Source of the DNA: Herbidospora solisilvae
Lineage (GTDB): Bacteria > Actinomycetota > Actinomycetes > Streptosporangiales > Streptosporangiaceae
NCBI RefSeq assembly: GCF_009901565.1
Contig: NZ_WXEW01000012.1
Span: 1-64,000 of the forward strand
Reading direction: 5' to 3'
Length of the DNA stretch: 64,000 bases
Shown here: positions 15,786-25,828 of the stretch, piece after piece
Position numbering within the stretch: the first letter of the stretch is position 1
Layout of the letters: the number at the start of each line of letters is the position of its first letter
Program-made: the position numbers and the translations under genes
Notes under the pieces: generated by a model
The model's input: only the letters and a program-made list of their open reading frames with translations
What the model was told of the DNA's origin: nothing
Database searches by the model: none

Positions 15786-16297
15786 GCCGATGGGCGCTCG
15801 TCGTCGCGGTCGCGGTGGCCGGGTTGTCCGCCTGCACCGGGGAGGAGGAACCGGTCGCGGCCGGCCCGTCGCCGCCGCCGCCACAGGTGCTCCTCGACGC
15901 GGCGCAGCTGCCGGGCGGCCCCTGGACGGCCGGTACGACCGGCGACACCCGCTGGGCCGACCTCGACGAGGCGCTGGTGCCGTGCGGGAAGCGGACCATC
16001 GCCCCGGAGGACGCCCGGGTGCGCTTCCGGGTGTTCGAGTCGGCCGGCGGGGCGTCGGTGTCCGAGGTCGTCGTCTCCGGCACGGACGTCTTCCAGACCT
16101 TCAAGCGCTTCTACGCCGAGTGCTCCTCGGCGGGGAAGGTGGAGTCGCGGCCCGGACCGTCCAACGTGGTGGTGCGCGGCGACACGACGGAGATCGCCGT
16201 GTTCACCGAGGACCACCTGATCGTCGTCAGCGGTCCCGGAGACGACCTCGCCGCGATCGGCGACGCCGCCCGTGCACAGGCGGCGAAGGCCGGGTGA
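15782..16297 (+). CDS. Small lipoprotein, last gene of the mau-like operon
   Basis: A 171-residue exported protein with a lipoprotein signal (ALVVAVAVAGLSAC, lipobox cysteine near residue 18), a Pro-rich linker (GPSPPPPQ) and a compact domain with two cysteines (VPCGKRT, AECSSAG). It resembles the many actinobacterial lipoproteins related to the PknH sensor-domain fold, but I cannot name the family. It starts at ATG 15782 overlapping the MauE-like stop and ends just before a long hairpin, so it closes the operon. It may be an extracellular partner of the Cys-rich Tat protein. Confidence 0.72.
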   Translation: MSRWALVVAVAVAGLSACTGEEEPVAAGPSPPPPQVLLDAAQLPGGPWTAGTTGDTRWADLDEALVPCGKRTIAPEDARVRFRVFESAGGASVSEVVVSGTDVFQTFKRFYAECSSAGKVESRPGPSNVVVRGDTTEIAVFTEDHLIVVSGPGDDLAAIGDAARAQAAKAG

Positions 16298-16334
16298 CCC
16301 CGGAGGGCGGCCGGTTCGCGGCCGCCCTCCGGGG
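16298..16334. terminator. 16-bp hairpin, bidirectional terminator
   Basis: CCCCGGAGGGCGGCCG (16298-16313) pairs perfectly with CGGCCGCCCTCCGGGG (16319-16334) around a 5-nt loop. It starts one base after the stop codon of the lipoprotein gene and lies 9 nt before the end of the convergent GH54 gene, so it can end both transcripts. There is no T tract, as is usual in high-GC actinomycetes. Confidence 0.8.
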
Positions 16335-16343
16335 CCCGGTCCG

Positions 16344-18252
<1,909 letters not shown>

Positions 18253-21072
18253 ATGTCCCGACGTCCGTGGCTCAGGATGCTGACCACGATGGCGCTCATC
18301 GCGCCCGCGGTCGTCGCGCTCTCCGCCTCCCCGGCGAACGCGCTGACCATCTCGCCCTCCGACTACCAGCAGGTGTCGCTCGCCTCCGGCGGCAACGAGC
18401 TGGGCGAGGCGATGTCCCTGGCCGTGATGCCGAACCGCTCGGTCATCCACACCGCCCGCGACGGCACGGTCCGCGTGACCGACGTCAACGGCAACACCAA
18501 GGTGGCCGGCCGCCTCAACGTCTACAGCCACGACGAGGAGGGCCTCCAGGGGGTGGCGGTCGACCCCGGCTTCGCCACCAACAGGTACGTCTGGCTCTAC
18601 TACTCGCCCCGGCTGAGCACCCCCAGCGGCGACGCCCCCGCCACCGGCACGCAATCGCAGTTCGACGCGTGGAAGGGTGAACTGTACCTGTCCAGGTTCA
18701 CCCTGAATTCGGACGACACCCTCAACACCTCCAGCGAGAAGGTGGTCCTGCGGGTCGCCAACGACCGGGGCCAGTGTTGTCACGTGGGCGGCGACATCGA
18801 CTTCGACGCCCAGGGCAACCTCTACCTGACCACCGGCGACGACACCAACCCGTTCGAGTCGAGCGGCTACTCCCCGCTGGACGAGCGCACCAACCGCAAC
18901 CCGCAGTACGACGCCCAGCGCTCCGCGGCCAACACCAACGACCTGCGCGGCAAGCTCCTGCGCATCAAGCCGCAGGCCGACGGCACCTACACGATCCCCA
19001 GCGGCAACATGTTCGCGCCGGGCACCGCCAACACCCGGCCCGAGATCTACGCGATGGGCTTCCGCAACCCGTTCCGGATGAGCGTCGACAAGGCGACCGG
19101 CGTCGTCTACCTCGGCGACTACGGTCCCGACGCCGGGTCGTCCAACTCCAACCGGGGCCCCAGCGGCCAGGTGGAGTTCAACCGGGTGACCGGCCCCGGC
19201 TTCTACGGCTGGCCGTACTGCACGGGCTCCAACAGCACCAGCGAGACCTACAACGAGTGGAACTTCGCCAGCAACAGCACCGGGAGCAAGTACAACTGCT
19301 CCGGCGGGCCGACCAACAACTCCTTCCGCAACACCGGTCTGTCCACCCTCCCCGCGGCCAAGCCCGCGTGGATCCGGTACGCCGGTGACGCCGGCTCGCC
19401 GCCGGAGTTCGGCTCCGGCTCCGAGTCGCCGATGGGCGGCCCGGTCTACCGCTACGACGCCAACCTGAACTCCAACGTCAAGTTCCCCCAGGCCCTCAAC
19501 GGCCGGTTCTTCGCCGGCGAGTACGGCCGCCGCTGGATCAAGGCCATCGAGGTGACCTCCTCCGGCGGCTACGGCGAGATCTCCGCGTTCCCCTGGTCGG
19601 GCACGCAGGTGATGGACATGGCCTTCGGCCCCGACGGGGCGCTGTACGTGCTCGACTACGGCACCGGCAACAACAACCAGGCCCTCTACCGGGTCGAGTA
19701 CATCGGCCAGGCCAACCGGAACCCGATCGCGCGGGCCTCGTCCGACAAGACCTCCGGGGCGGCCCCGCTGACGGTGAACTTCTCGTCGTCGGGCAGCTCC
19801 GACCCCGAGGGCGGCTCGCTGACGTACTCGTGGAACTTCGGCGACGGCACCACCTCCACCTCCGCCAACCCGAGCAAGACCTACACCGCCAACGGCGCCT
19901 ACACCGCCACGCTCACCGTCCGCGACCCGCAGGGACTGACCGGCAGCGCGAGCGTGAACGTGACGGTCGGCAACACCGCCCCGTCGGTCACGCTCACCAC
20001 CCCCGGCGACGGCCGGCTGTTCTCCTTCGGCGAGACCGTCTCCTACCAGGTCTCGGTCAGCGACCCGGAGGACGGCACGATCGACTGCTCGCGGGTGTCG
20101 GTCACCTACTTCCTGGGCCACGACAGCCACGCCCACCAGATCACCTCCCAGACCGGGTGCAGCGGCTCCATCGCGGTGCCGGTCGACGGTGAGCACGACT
20201 CGGCGGCGAACATCTACGGCGTCTTCACGGCCTCCTACACCGACAACGGCAGCCTGACCTCCACGAGCACCCGGACGCTCCAGCCGAGGCTCCGCCAGGC
20301 CGAGCACTTCGGCGCCCAGCAGGGCGTGCAGACGGCCGACAAGACCGCCGCCGAGGGCGGCAAGACGGTGGGCTTCGTCGACGACGGCGACTGGATCTCC
20401 TTCCAGCCGTACAACCTGAGCAACGCCACGAGCTTCACCGCGCGGGTCTCCTCGGCGGGCGCGGGCGGCCGGATCGAGGTCCGGGCGGGCTCGGCCACGG
20501 GCACGCTGCTCGGCACGGCCACCGTGGCCGCCACCGGAAGCTGGGACACCTTCGCCAACGTCTCGGCGACCCTCAGCGGCGCGCCCTCCGGGGCCACGAC
20601 GCTGTACCTGGTCTTCCGCGGCGCGACGGGCCAGGGCTACCTGTTCGACGTGGACTCCTTCACCTTCGCCACCGGCACCCCCTCGACCGGCTGGACGAAC
20701 GCGCTGCGGGGCACCGGCTCCAACCGGTGCCTGGACGTCAACGGCGCGTCGACCGCCAACGGCGCGCTCGCCCAGATCTGGGACTGCAACGGCCAGACCA
20801 ACCAGTCGTGGACCAGCAACGCCGCGAGCGAGCTGCGGGTGTACGGCAACAAGTGCCTGGACGTGAGCGGCGCCGGCACGGCCGACGGCACCGCGGTCCT
20901 CATCTGGGACTGCAACGGCCAGAACAACCAGAAGTGGCGCCTGAACTCCGACGGCAGCATGACCGCCGTCGGCGCGAACAAGTGCCTGGAGGTGAACGGC
21001 ACCGCCAACGGCACCAAGGCCCGGATCTGGACCTGCAACGGCAGTAACAACCAGAAGTGGACCCGCGTCTGA
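18253..21072 (+). CDS. Secreted PQQ-type sugar dehydrogenase with PKD, CBM6-like and CBM13 domains
   Basis: A 939-residue exported modular protein. Order: signal peptide (MSRRPWLRMLTTMALIAPA, cleavage near SPANA), a six-bladed glucose/sorbosone dehydrogenase-like propeller (residues about 30-500; EEGLQGVAVDPGFATN, GGDIDFDAQGNLYLTTGDD, YAMGFRNPFRMSVD, DMAFGPDGALYVLDYG), a PKD domain (SSDPEGGSLTYSWNFGDGTT), an Ig-like segment, a carbohydrate-binding CBM6/CBM35-like domain (AEHFGAQQG, GFVDDGDWISF) and a C-terminal CBM13 with three repeats. It probably oxidises a sugar at or near a polysaccharide surface. ATG at 18253 is preceded by AGGAAGGAA. A hairpin separates it from the next gene. Confidence 0.88.
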   Translation: MSRRPWLRMLTTMALIAPAVVALSASPANALTISPSDYQQVSLASGGNELGEAMSLAVMPNRSVIHTARDGTVRVTDVNGNTKVAGRLNVYSHDEEGLQGVAVDPGFATNRYVWLYYSPRLSTPSGDAPATGTQSQFDAWKGELYLSRFTLNSDDTLNTSSEKVVLRVANDRGQCCHVGGDIDFDAQGNLYLTTGDDTNPFESSGYSPLDERTNRNPQYDAQRSAANTNDLRGKLLRIKPQADGTYTIPSGNMFAPGTANTRPEIYAMGFRNPFRMSVDKATGVVYLGDYGPDAGSSNSNRGPSGQVEFNRVTGPGFYGWPYCTGSNSTSETYNEWNFASNSTGSKYNCSGGPTNNSFRNTGLSTLPAAKPAWIRYAGDAGSPPEFGSGSESPMGGPVYRYDANLNSNVKFPQALNGRFFAGEYGRRWIKAIEVTSSGGYGEISAFPWSGTQVMDMAFGPDGALYVLDYGTGNNNQALYRVEYIGQANRNPIARASSDKTSGAAPLTVNFSSSGSSDPEGGSLTYSWNFGDGTTSTSANPSKTYTANGAYTATLTVRDPQGLTGSASVNVTVGNTAPSVTLTTPGDGRLFSFGETVSYQVSVSDPEDGTIDCSRVSVTYFLGHDSHAHQITSQTGCSGSIAVPVDGEHDSAANIYGVFTASYTDNGSLTSTSTRTLQPRLRQAEHFGAQQGVQTADKTAAEGGKTVGFVDDGDWISFQPYNLSNATSFTARVSSAGAGGRIEVRAGSATGTLLGTATVAATGSWDTFANVSATLSGAPSGATTLYLVFRGATGQGYLFDVDSFTFATGTPSTGWTNALRGTGSNRCLDVNGASTANGALAQIWDCNGQTNQSWTSNAASELRVYGNKCLDVSGAGTADGTAVLIWDCNGQNNQKWRLNSDGSMTAVGANKCLEVNGTANGTKARIWTCNGSNNQKWTRV

Positions 21073-21103
21073 GGCTCCGCGCCCCAGCCAGAAAACCATC
21101 GGT

Positions 21104-21135
21104 GTGACGCCCGGCGCGACCGCGCCGGGCGTCAC
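21104..21135. terminator. 15-bp inverted repeat between two secreted-protein genes
   Basis: GTGACGCCCGGCGCG (21104-21118) and CGCGCCGGGCGTCAC (21121-21135) form a perfect stem with a minimal loop. It lies in the 78-nt gap after the dehydrogenase stop and just before GGAAGG and the ATG of the ThuA-domain gene. It may act as a terminator or as an mRNA-stabilising or attenuating hairpin within a two-gene unit. Confidence 0.6.
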
Positions 21136-21150
21136 CACGGAAGGAACCCC

Positions 21151-22929
21151 ATGCTGCGACATCTGACCTCTGCCGCGCTCAGGCGCCTGGCGGTGACCGC
21201 GGTGGCGCTTGCCACCGCCGCCGCCGCGACGGTGATCCCGGCCGTGCCCGCCCACGCCGCCGCCTTCAAGGTGCTGGTCTTCTCCAAGACGGCCGGATTC
21301 CGGCACGACTCGATCGCCGTCGGAACCCAGGCCATCCGCGACCTCGGGTCGGCCAACGACTTCACCGTCGACGCGACCGAGGACTCCAACGCGTTCAACA
21401 CCTCCAACCTCGCCCAGTACCAGGCGGTGGTGTTCCTCAACACGACCGGCGACGTGCTGAACGACACCCAGCAGTCGGCCTTCCAGACCTACGTGAACGG
21501 CGGCGGCGGTTACGTCGGCGTCCACGCGGCCTCGGACACCGAGTACAACTGGCCCTTCTACGGGCAGCTGGTGGGCGCCTGGTTCAACAGCCACCCCGCG
21601 ATCCAGCAGGCCACCGTGCGCCAGGAGGACCGGGCGCACCCCGCGACCTCCCACCTCGGGACGACCTGGTCGCGCAGCGACGAGTGGTACAGCTTCCGCA
21701 GCAACCCCCGCCCGAACGTGCGCGTCCTGCAGAACCTGGACGAGAGCAGCTACAGCGGCGGCGGCATGGGCGACCACCCGATCACCTGGTGCCACCCGCA
21801 GCAGTCGGGCCGCGCCTTCTACACCGGCCTCGGGCACACGCAGGCGTCGTACTCCGACTCCAACTTCCGCACCCTGCTGCTGGGCGGCATCCGGTACGCG
21901 GCCAAGGCGGCCCACGCCGACTGCCGCCCCGAGACCGGCTACACCGCGCTGTACAACGGCTCGACGACGGGCTGGCAGCAGGCCGGGCCGGGGTCGTTCT
22001 CGAACAGCTCGGGCACGCTGACCTCCTCGGGCGGCATGGGCATGCTCTGGTACAGCACCAAGCAGTTCGCGTCCTACTCGCTCAAGCTCGACTGGCGGCT
22101 GAACGGCGACTCCAACTCCGGCGTCATCGTCGGCTTCCCCGCCACCAGCGACCCGCAGACCGCGCTCAACACCGGTCACGAGGTGCAGATCGACGCGACC
22201 GACACCGCCGACAAGACGACCGGCGCGATCTACGGCTTCAAGGCGGCCGACATCGCCGCCCGCGACGCGGCCCTGAACCCGCCGGGTCAGTGGAACACCT
22301 ACGAGCTGCTGGTGGAGGGTGAGCGGCTGCAGGTGTTCCTGAACGGAACCAAGATCAACGACTTCACCAACACCGATCCGGCCCGCTCGCTCACCCAGGG
22401 GTACATCGGCATCCAGAACCACGGGTCCCCCGACGTGGTGGCCTACCGCAACATCCGCATCAAGGAACTGACCACCGTGACGCCCTCGCCGTCACCTTCT
22501 CCCTCGCCGTCGCCCTCCCCGTCCCCGTCTCCCTCGACCGGCACCACCAGCGCCATCCGGGGCGTCGCGTCGGGCCGCTGCCTGGACATCAGCGGCGCCT
22601 CCCAGGCCAACGGCGCGATCGTGCAGATCTGGGACTGCAACGGCCAGACCAACCAGAGGTGGACCTCCACCGCCGCGAACGAACTGCGCGTCTACGGCAA
22701 CAAGTGCCTGGACGTGAGCGGCAACGGCACCGCCAACGGAACCGCGGTCAGCATCTGGGACTGCAACGGCCAGAACAACCAGAAGTGGCGCTTCAACTCC
22801 GACGGCAGCATCACCGCCATCGCGGCGAACAAGTGCCTGGACGTGGTGGGCTCCGGCACCGCCAACGGCTCCCGCCTGCACATCTGGACCTGCCACGGCG
22901 GCGGCAACCAGAAGTGGACCCGCGTCTGA
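21151..22929 (+). CDS. Secreted ThuA-like + DUF1080 (3-keto-glycoside hydrolase-like) + CBM13 protein
   Basis: A 592-residue exported protein. After a signal peptide ending near VPAHA comes a ThuA/TrHU-like class I glutamine amidotransferase-fold domain (residues about 35-260; VLVFSKTAGFRHDSI, VNGGGGYVGVHAASDTEYNW, GRAFYTGLGHTQASY). Next is a DUF1080 jelly-roll domain (TALYNGSTTGWQQAG, SLKLDWRLNGDSNSGVIVGF, GYIGIQNHG), then a long Pro-Ser repeat linker and a CBM13 with three repeats. ThuA and DUF1080 proteins act in 3-keto-sugar degradation, so pairing with a PQQ sugar dehydrogenase fits an extracellular oxidise-then-cleave scheme (inference). Confidence 0.87.
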   Translation: MLRHLTSAALRRLAVTAVALATAAAATVIPAVPAHAAAFKVLVFSKTAGFRHDSIAVGTQAIRDLGSANDFTVDATEDSNAFNTSNLAQYQAVVFLNTTGDVLNDTQQSAFQTYVNGGGGYVGVHAASDTEYNWPFYGQLVGAWFNSHPAIQQATVRQEDRAHPATSHLGTTWSRSDEWYSFRSNPRPNVRVLQNLDESSYSGGGMGDHPITWCHPQQSGRAFYTGLGHTQASYSDSNFRTLLLGGIRYAAKAAHADCRPETGYTALYNGSTTGWQQAGPGSFSNSSGTLTSSGGMGMLWYSTKQFASYSLKLDWRLNGDSNSGVIVGFPATSDPQTALNTGHEVQIDATDTADKTTGAIYGFKAADIAARDAALNPPGQWNTYELLVEGERLQVFLNGTKINDFTNTDPARSLTQGYIGIQNHGSPDVVAYRNIRIKELTTVTPSPSPSPSPSPSPSPSPSTGTTSAIRGVASGRCLDISGASQANGAIVQIWDCNGQTNQRWTSTAANELRVYGNKCLDVSGNGTANGTAVSIWDCNGQNNQKWRFNSDGSITAIAANKCLDVVGSGTANGSRLHIWTCHGGGNQKWTRV

Positions 22930-22948
22930 TCAACCCTTGAGGCAAACC

Positions 22949-22980
22949 GTGGAGCCGGCCGCCGAGGCGACCGGCTCCAC
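22949..22980 (+). terminator. Hairpin terminator after the CBM13 protein gene
   Basis: GTGGAGCCGG (22949-22958) pairs with CCGGCTCCAC (22971-22980) about 20 nt after the stop codon. The loop region is GC-rich and there is no T tract. Position and stem strength suggest factor-independent or assisted termination. Confidence 0.65.
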
Positions 22981-23032
22981 CGGTTCGCGCAGTTTCATTG
23001 ATCACGGGATGGGATGTCGTTAGCGTGCCCGC

Positions 23033-23641
23033 ATGATCATGACTCTGGTGCTGGCGGGTTCGCTGGCGGTGGCGCCGCTCTCGGACGCGGAGATCAAGTC
23101 CGCGCTTCTCACGGCGAAGGACTTCGGCAAGGGCACGGGCGTGCTCGTCCGCGATGTGGACGCCGGCATTCTGTCGACCTTCCGCGTCGACCACGCCCGG
23201 TGCATGGAGGCGCTCAAGGGCTACGACGCCGCCTTCGGCGGAACGCGGCCGTCGGCGTGGACGTTCGGCAAGGTCGCCGCGCTGCATCAGGTCTTCACCG
23301 GGAACGCGGCCACGATCAAGAGCCTCAAGGCCGCCGCGAGCAGGGTCGGTCCGGCCTGTGACGGCCAGACCGGGTTCCGCGGGGAGAGTTCGTTCAAGCG
23401 GAAGAAGGTCGCCAACCTCGGTGACGCCACCTACGCCTTCCAGGTCACCTTCGACTACGTCCCCTACGGTCTGGGACGCAACGCTACCTACGTGTCGGAG
23501 TTCGTGGTGGTCGCGTACAGGAGCGCGGTGATCGTCTACCAGGGCCAGAGCGGCAAGGGGCGCTCGACCTGGCCGACGACCGTCAAGAACACCAAGAAGG
23601 CGGTCGCGAAGCTGAAGAAGGTGTACGCGAAACGAGCCTGA
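23033..23641 (+). CDS. Exported hypothetical protein (PknH-like extracellular sensor fold)
   Basis: A 202-residue protein with a short N-terminal hydrophobic stretch (MTLVLAGSLAVAPL) that may be a signal peptide. A domain follows with two cysteines (DHARCMEALK and GPACDGQTG), as seen in actinobacterial proteins related to the PknH sensor domain. The C-terminus is Lys-rich (VKNTKKAVAKLKKVYAKRA). Start could be ATG 23033 or 23039; no clear RBS decides. It appears monocistronic, with a terminator upstream and unrelated decayed sequence downstream. No function can be stated. Confidence 0.7.
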   Translation: MIMTLVLAGSLAVAPLSDAEIKSALLTAKDFGKGTGVLVRDVDAGILSTFRVDHARCMEALKGYDAAFGGTRPSAWTFGKVAALHQVFTGNAATIKSLKAAASRVGPACDGQTGFRGESSFKRKKVANLGDATYAFQVTFDYVPYGLGRNATYVSEFVVVAYRSAVIVYQGQSGKGRSTWPTTVKNTKKAVAKLKKVYAKRA

Positions 23642-23654
23642 ACGGCGTCGCCGG

Positions 23655-23810
23655 TCACGCCAGGGTGCGGGCCCGGTGGCGGCGGACCGCGTCGCGGTTG
23701 GCGCACGGCTGGGAGCAGTAGCGCCGGCGCGCGGTGCGGGAGGTGTCGGCGAAGATCTGGTCGCAGCCCTCGACGGCGCACCGGCGATGGTACGAACGGC
23801 AACAAGGCAT
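23655..23810 (-). pseudogene. CGNR zinc-finger fragment (C-terminal remnant)
   Basis: A 51-codon open frame encodes only the C-terminal CGNR-type zinc finger: RCAVEGCDQIFADTSRTARR followed by YCSQPCANRDAVRRHRA. Full CGNR regulators have about 150 further N-terminal residues (ABATE domain). These are absent, and their place is taken by the start of a GNAT gene on the other strand, with 24 nt overlap. It is most likely a remnant left by rearrangement; translation as a mini zinc-finger protein from ATG 23810 cannot be excluded. Confidence 0.6.
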
Positions 23811-24260
23811 GACATTCCCGAACTCGTCCGGCTGAGGGCGCTGCTCTTCGACGACCTCGGCGGCGAGTTCTTCTCTCCGGCCGACCCCGCCGACGACTGG
23901 CGGGCCGCCCTCGCCCGGGTCTTCGGCCGGAAGCTGGCCGAACCCGACTGCCGGATCCTCGTCGTGGACGCCGACACCGGCCTGGCCGCCTGCGGCATCG
24001 GCACCGTCGAGCAGTGGTTCCCCGGCCCCCACTCACGCAACGGGCGGATCGGCCACGTCATCGGCATGGTCACCGACCCGGCCCACCGGCGGCGCGGGCA
24101 CAGCCGGGCCATCATGCTCGGGCTGCTCGGCTGGTTCCGCGAACGCGACGCCGTGCGGGTCGACCTGACGGCCTCAGGGCAGGCCGAACCCCTCTACCGC
24201 GACCTCGGCTTCGCCGACCACCCCGACCCCCTGTTGTGCTGGAAACCGTCGTCGGCCTGA
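23787..24260 (+). CDS. GNAT-family N-acetyltransferase
   Basis: A 157-residue acetyltransferase. The N-terminus VRTATRHDIPELVRLRALLF is the usual strand-helix opening, and IGMVTDPAHRRRGHSRAIML holds the acetyl-CoA pyrophosphate loop (R/Q-x-x-G-x-A variant, RRRGHS). The C-terminal part YRDLGFADHPDPLLCW is typical. The substrate cannot be read from sequence. The start at 23787 lies inside the CGNR remnant on the opposite strand; no strong RBS is visible. The stretch downstream contains a transposase fragment. Confidence 0.82.
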   Translation: MVRTATRHDIPELVRLRALLFDDLGGEFFSPADPADDWRAALARVFGRKLAEPDCRILVVDADTGLAACGIGTVEQWFPGPHSRNGRIGHVIGMVTDPAHRRRGHSRAIMLGLLGWFRERDAVRVDLTASGQAEPLYRDLGFADHPDPLLCWKPSSA

Positions 24261-24289
24261 CGTTCGGCCTCTTTCAGACGCCGCGACCG

Positions 24290-24412
24290 CCACAAGATCC
24301 CGTCGATGACCTCGTGGTGATCACACCAGGGCCGTCTCCTGCCGTCCGTCGCGGGCAGCAGGGGCTCGATCCGTTGCCGGGCCTTGTCGGTCGGCTCGCC
24401 TCGTCGCAGCAC
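24290..24412 (-). pseudogene. IS5-type transposase N-terminal fragment
   Basis: The frame reads GEPTDKARQRIEPLLPATDG, RRRPW and then HHEVIDGILWR, the start of IS5-family (DUF4096-like) transposases. Homology then stops abruptly and no catalytic DDE part follows. The fragment therefore marks an old insertion-sequence remnant between the GNAT and SnoaL-like genes. Within the rest of 24261-24530 I see no further gene, no terminal inverted repeats and no target duplication. Confidence 0.6.
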
Positions 24413-24530
24413 GGGCGCTCATCTGACCGCATCCACCGTGATCATTTGTCGGACAGGCCTCGGTGGCGTCGCAGCTGCCGGGTTGATCCATGGCCGGTCC
24501 TTGTTCACGGCCGGGGCGGCCGGTGATGAA

Positions 24531-24854
24531 TTAGACGGGGTCGATCGCGAGGTCGGTGACCTGGTCGCCCTTGATTCCGAACACGAACGCGAAGGACAGG
24601 GGCCCGCCGGGGAACTCGCCGTCCCCGGAGGCCACCAGACGGTCGCCCGCGAACGAGGTCGGCGTGATCACGATCTTGGGGTTGATCAGGTGCCCCTGGA
24701 TCCACTCGCGGATCTCGGCCTCGCCGGTGTAGGTCGTCCCGTCATCGCGCACGGTGGCGTCGTCGCCGAAGACCGCGGCCAGCGCGTTCGCGTCGTGTGC
24801 GTTGGTGGCCGCGATGAAGTTCGCGACGGCCTTGGGAAGCTTGATGTCGTCCAT
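24531..24854 (-). CDS. SnoaL-like / NTF2-fold small protein
   Basis: A 107-residue cone-fold protein (AVANFIAATNAHDANALAA, FGDDATVRDDGTTYTGEAE, IREWIQGHL), typical of SnoaL/SgcJ-like NTF2 superfamily members that act as small isomerases, hydrolases or binding proteins. ATG at 24854 has GGAG about 9 nt upstream. It lies 85 nt downstream of the SDR gene on the same strand and may be co-transcribed. Activity is not predictable. Confidence 0.8.
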   Translation of the reverse strand: MDDIKLPKAVANFIAATNAHDANALAAVFGDDATVRDDGTTYTGEAEIREWIQGHLINPKIVITPTSFAGDRLVASGDGEFPGGPLSFAFVFGIKGDQVTDLAIDPV

Positions 24855-24939
24855 TTGTGTTCTCCGGTCTTCGGGTTCGGTTGTGTGTGGTGAGTCGGTC
24901 CGCTCCCGCGGGTCACGGACACGACTTCTGGCGACGGGC

Positions 24940-25770
24940 TCAGAAGTCCGCACCGCGTGAGAGCTCTTCGTTCGCGCGCAGTTCCGCGAGTGCGTTCTCG
25001 TGCATCGCGACGACGACGTCGTAGCCGGAGTTGCCGAGCACGATCCGCTGCGGCGGAACCGGTGCGTTCATCGCGCTGATCACGGCCTGCACTCCGCGTT
25101 CGGGGTCACCCTCTTGCTTGCCGTCGTGTGCCACGAACGCCGCTTTGACGCCCTCGACCATCGGCACGTAGGCGTCGACGGTCTCGTTGACGGGCTCGTT
25201 CTGGAAGCCGGCGAAAGCCTTGGTGCGGAACGCTCCCGGCTCTACGACGAGCACGCGCACACCGAACGGCTCGACTTCCTGGCGCAGTGTCTCCGACAGT
25301 CCTTCGAGCGCGAACTTCGCCGCCGAGTAGTAGCCGAACCCCTGCGCGCCGACGAGGCCCGCCACCGACGACATGTTCACGATCCAGCCGTCGCCGCGTG
25401 CCCGCATACCCGGCAGGACCGCGCGTATCACCTCGACCACGGCGAACAGGTTGAGGTCGAACGTGCGGCGGATCGTCTCGTCAGGGGCCCCCTCGACCGA
25501 GCCGAACCAGCCACGGCCCGCGTTGTTGACGAGTACGTCGATCCCGCCGAACCGCTCCTCCGCCGTCTTGACCGCCGCGCGCACCTGCTCGGCATCGGTG
25601 ACGTCGAGCTGGAGAACCAGCACACGGCCGCCGTGCGGTTCAGCCCATTCCCGCAGCTCAGATGGCCGACGCGCGGTCACCACCACCTGATCGCCCTCTT
25701 TCAGCGCAGCCTCGGCATAGACCAGGCCGAACCCTCCGGGCGTCCCGCCGGTGATGAACCAAGTCCTCAT
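24940..25770 (-). CDS. Short-chain dehydrogenase/reductase
   Basis: A 276-residue NAD(P)-dependent oxidoreductase. The nucleotide loop is TGGTPGGFGLVYAEAAL, close to the normal TGxxxGxG but with extra Gly/Pro. RRPSEL suggests NADPH preference. Downstream are LDVTD, NNAGRGWFGSVEG, NMSSVAG and the catalytic YSAAK (Tyr/Lys), with PGAFRTKAF after it. It belongs to the classical SDRs often called oxidoreductases of unknown substrate. It is divergent from a TetR-type repressor across a 58-nt region with two palindromes, so it is probably derepressed by a small toxic or signalling compound. Confidence 0.9.
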   Translation of the reverse strand: MRTWFITGGTPGGFGLVYAEAALKEGDQVVVTARRPSELREWAEPHGGRVLVLQLDVTDAEQVRAAVKTAEERFGGIDVLVNNAGRGWFGSVEGAPDETIRRTFDLNLFAVVEVIRAVLPGMRARGDGWIVNMSSVAGLVGAQGFGYYSAAKFALEGLSETLRQEVEPFGVRVLVVEPGAFRTKAFAGFQNEPVNETVDAYVPMVEGVKAAFVAHDGKQEGDPERGVQAVISAMNAPVPPQRIVLGNSGYDVVVAMHENALAELRANEELSRGADF

Positions 25771-25783
25771 GGACTTCTCCTTT

Positions 25784-25817
25784 CGCTATAGCGAGCAATG
25801 TAGCGCTATATGCGCTA
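25784..25817. promoter_or_regulatory. TetR-type operators between SDR and TetR genes
   Basis: Two perfect palindromes fill the divergent promoter: CGCTATAGCG at 25784-25793 and TAGCGC-TATAT-GCGCTA at 25801-25817. They share the core GCTATA/TAGCGC, and their centres are about 20 nt apart, as expected for two repressor dimers. The likely binder is the adjacent TetR-family protein, repressing both its own gene and the SDR. Confidence 0.75.
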
Positions 25818-25828
25818 ATGTAGCAAAC

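Noticed and set aside
22481-22545. Tandem short repeat (Pro-Ser codons)
   Set aside because: It encodes the Pro-Ser linker between DUF1080 and CBM13 in a secreted protein; not an independent repeat element.
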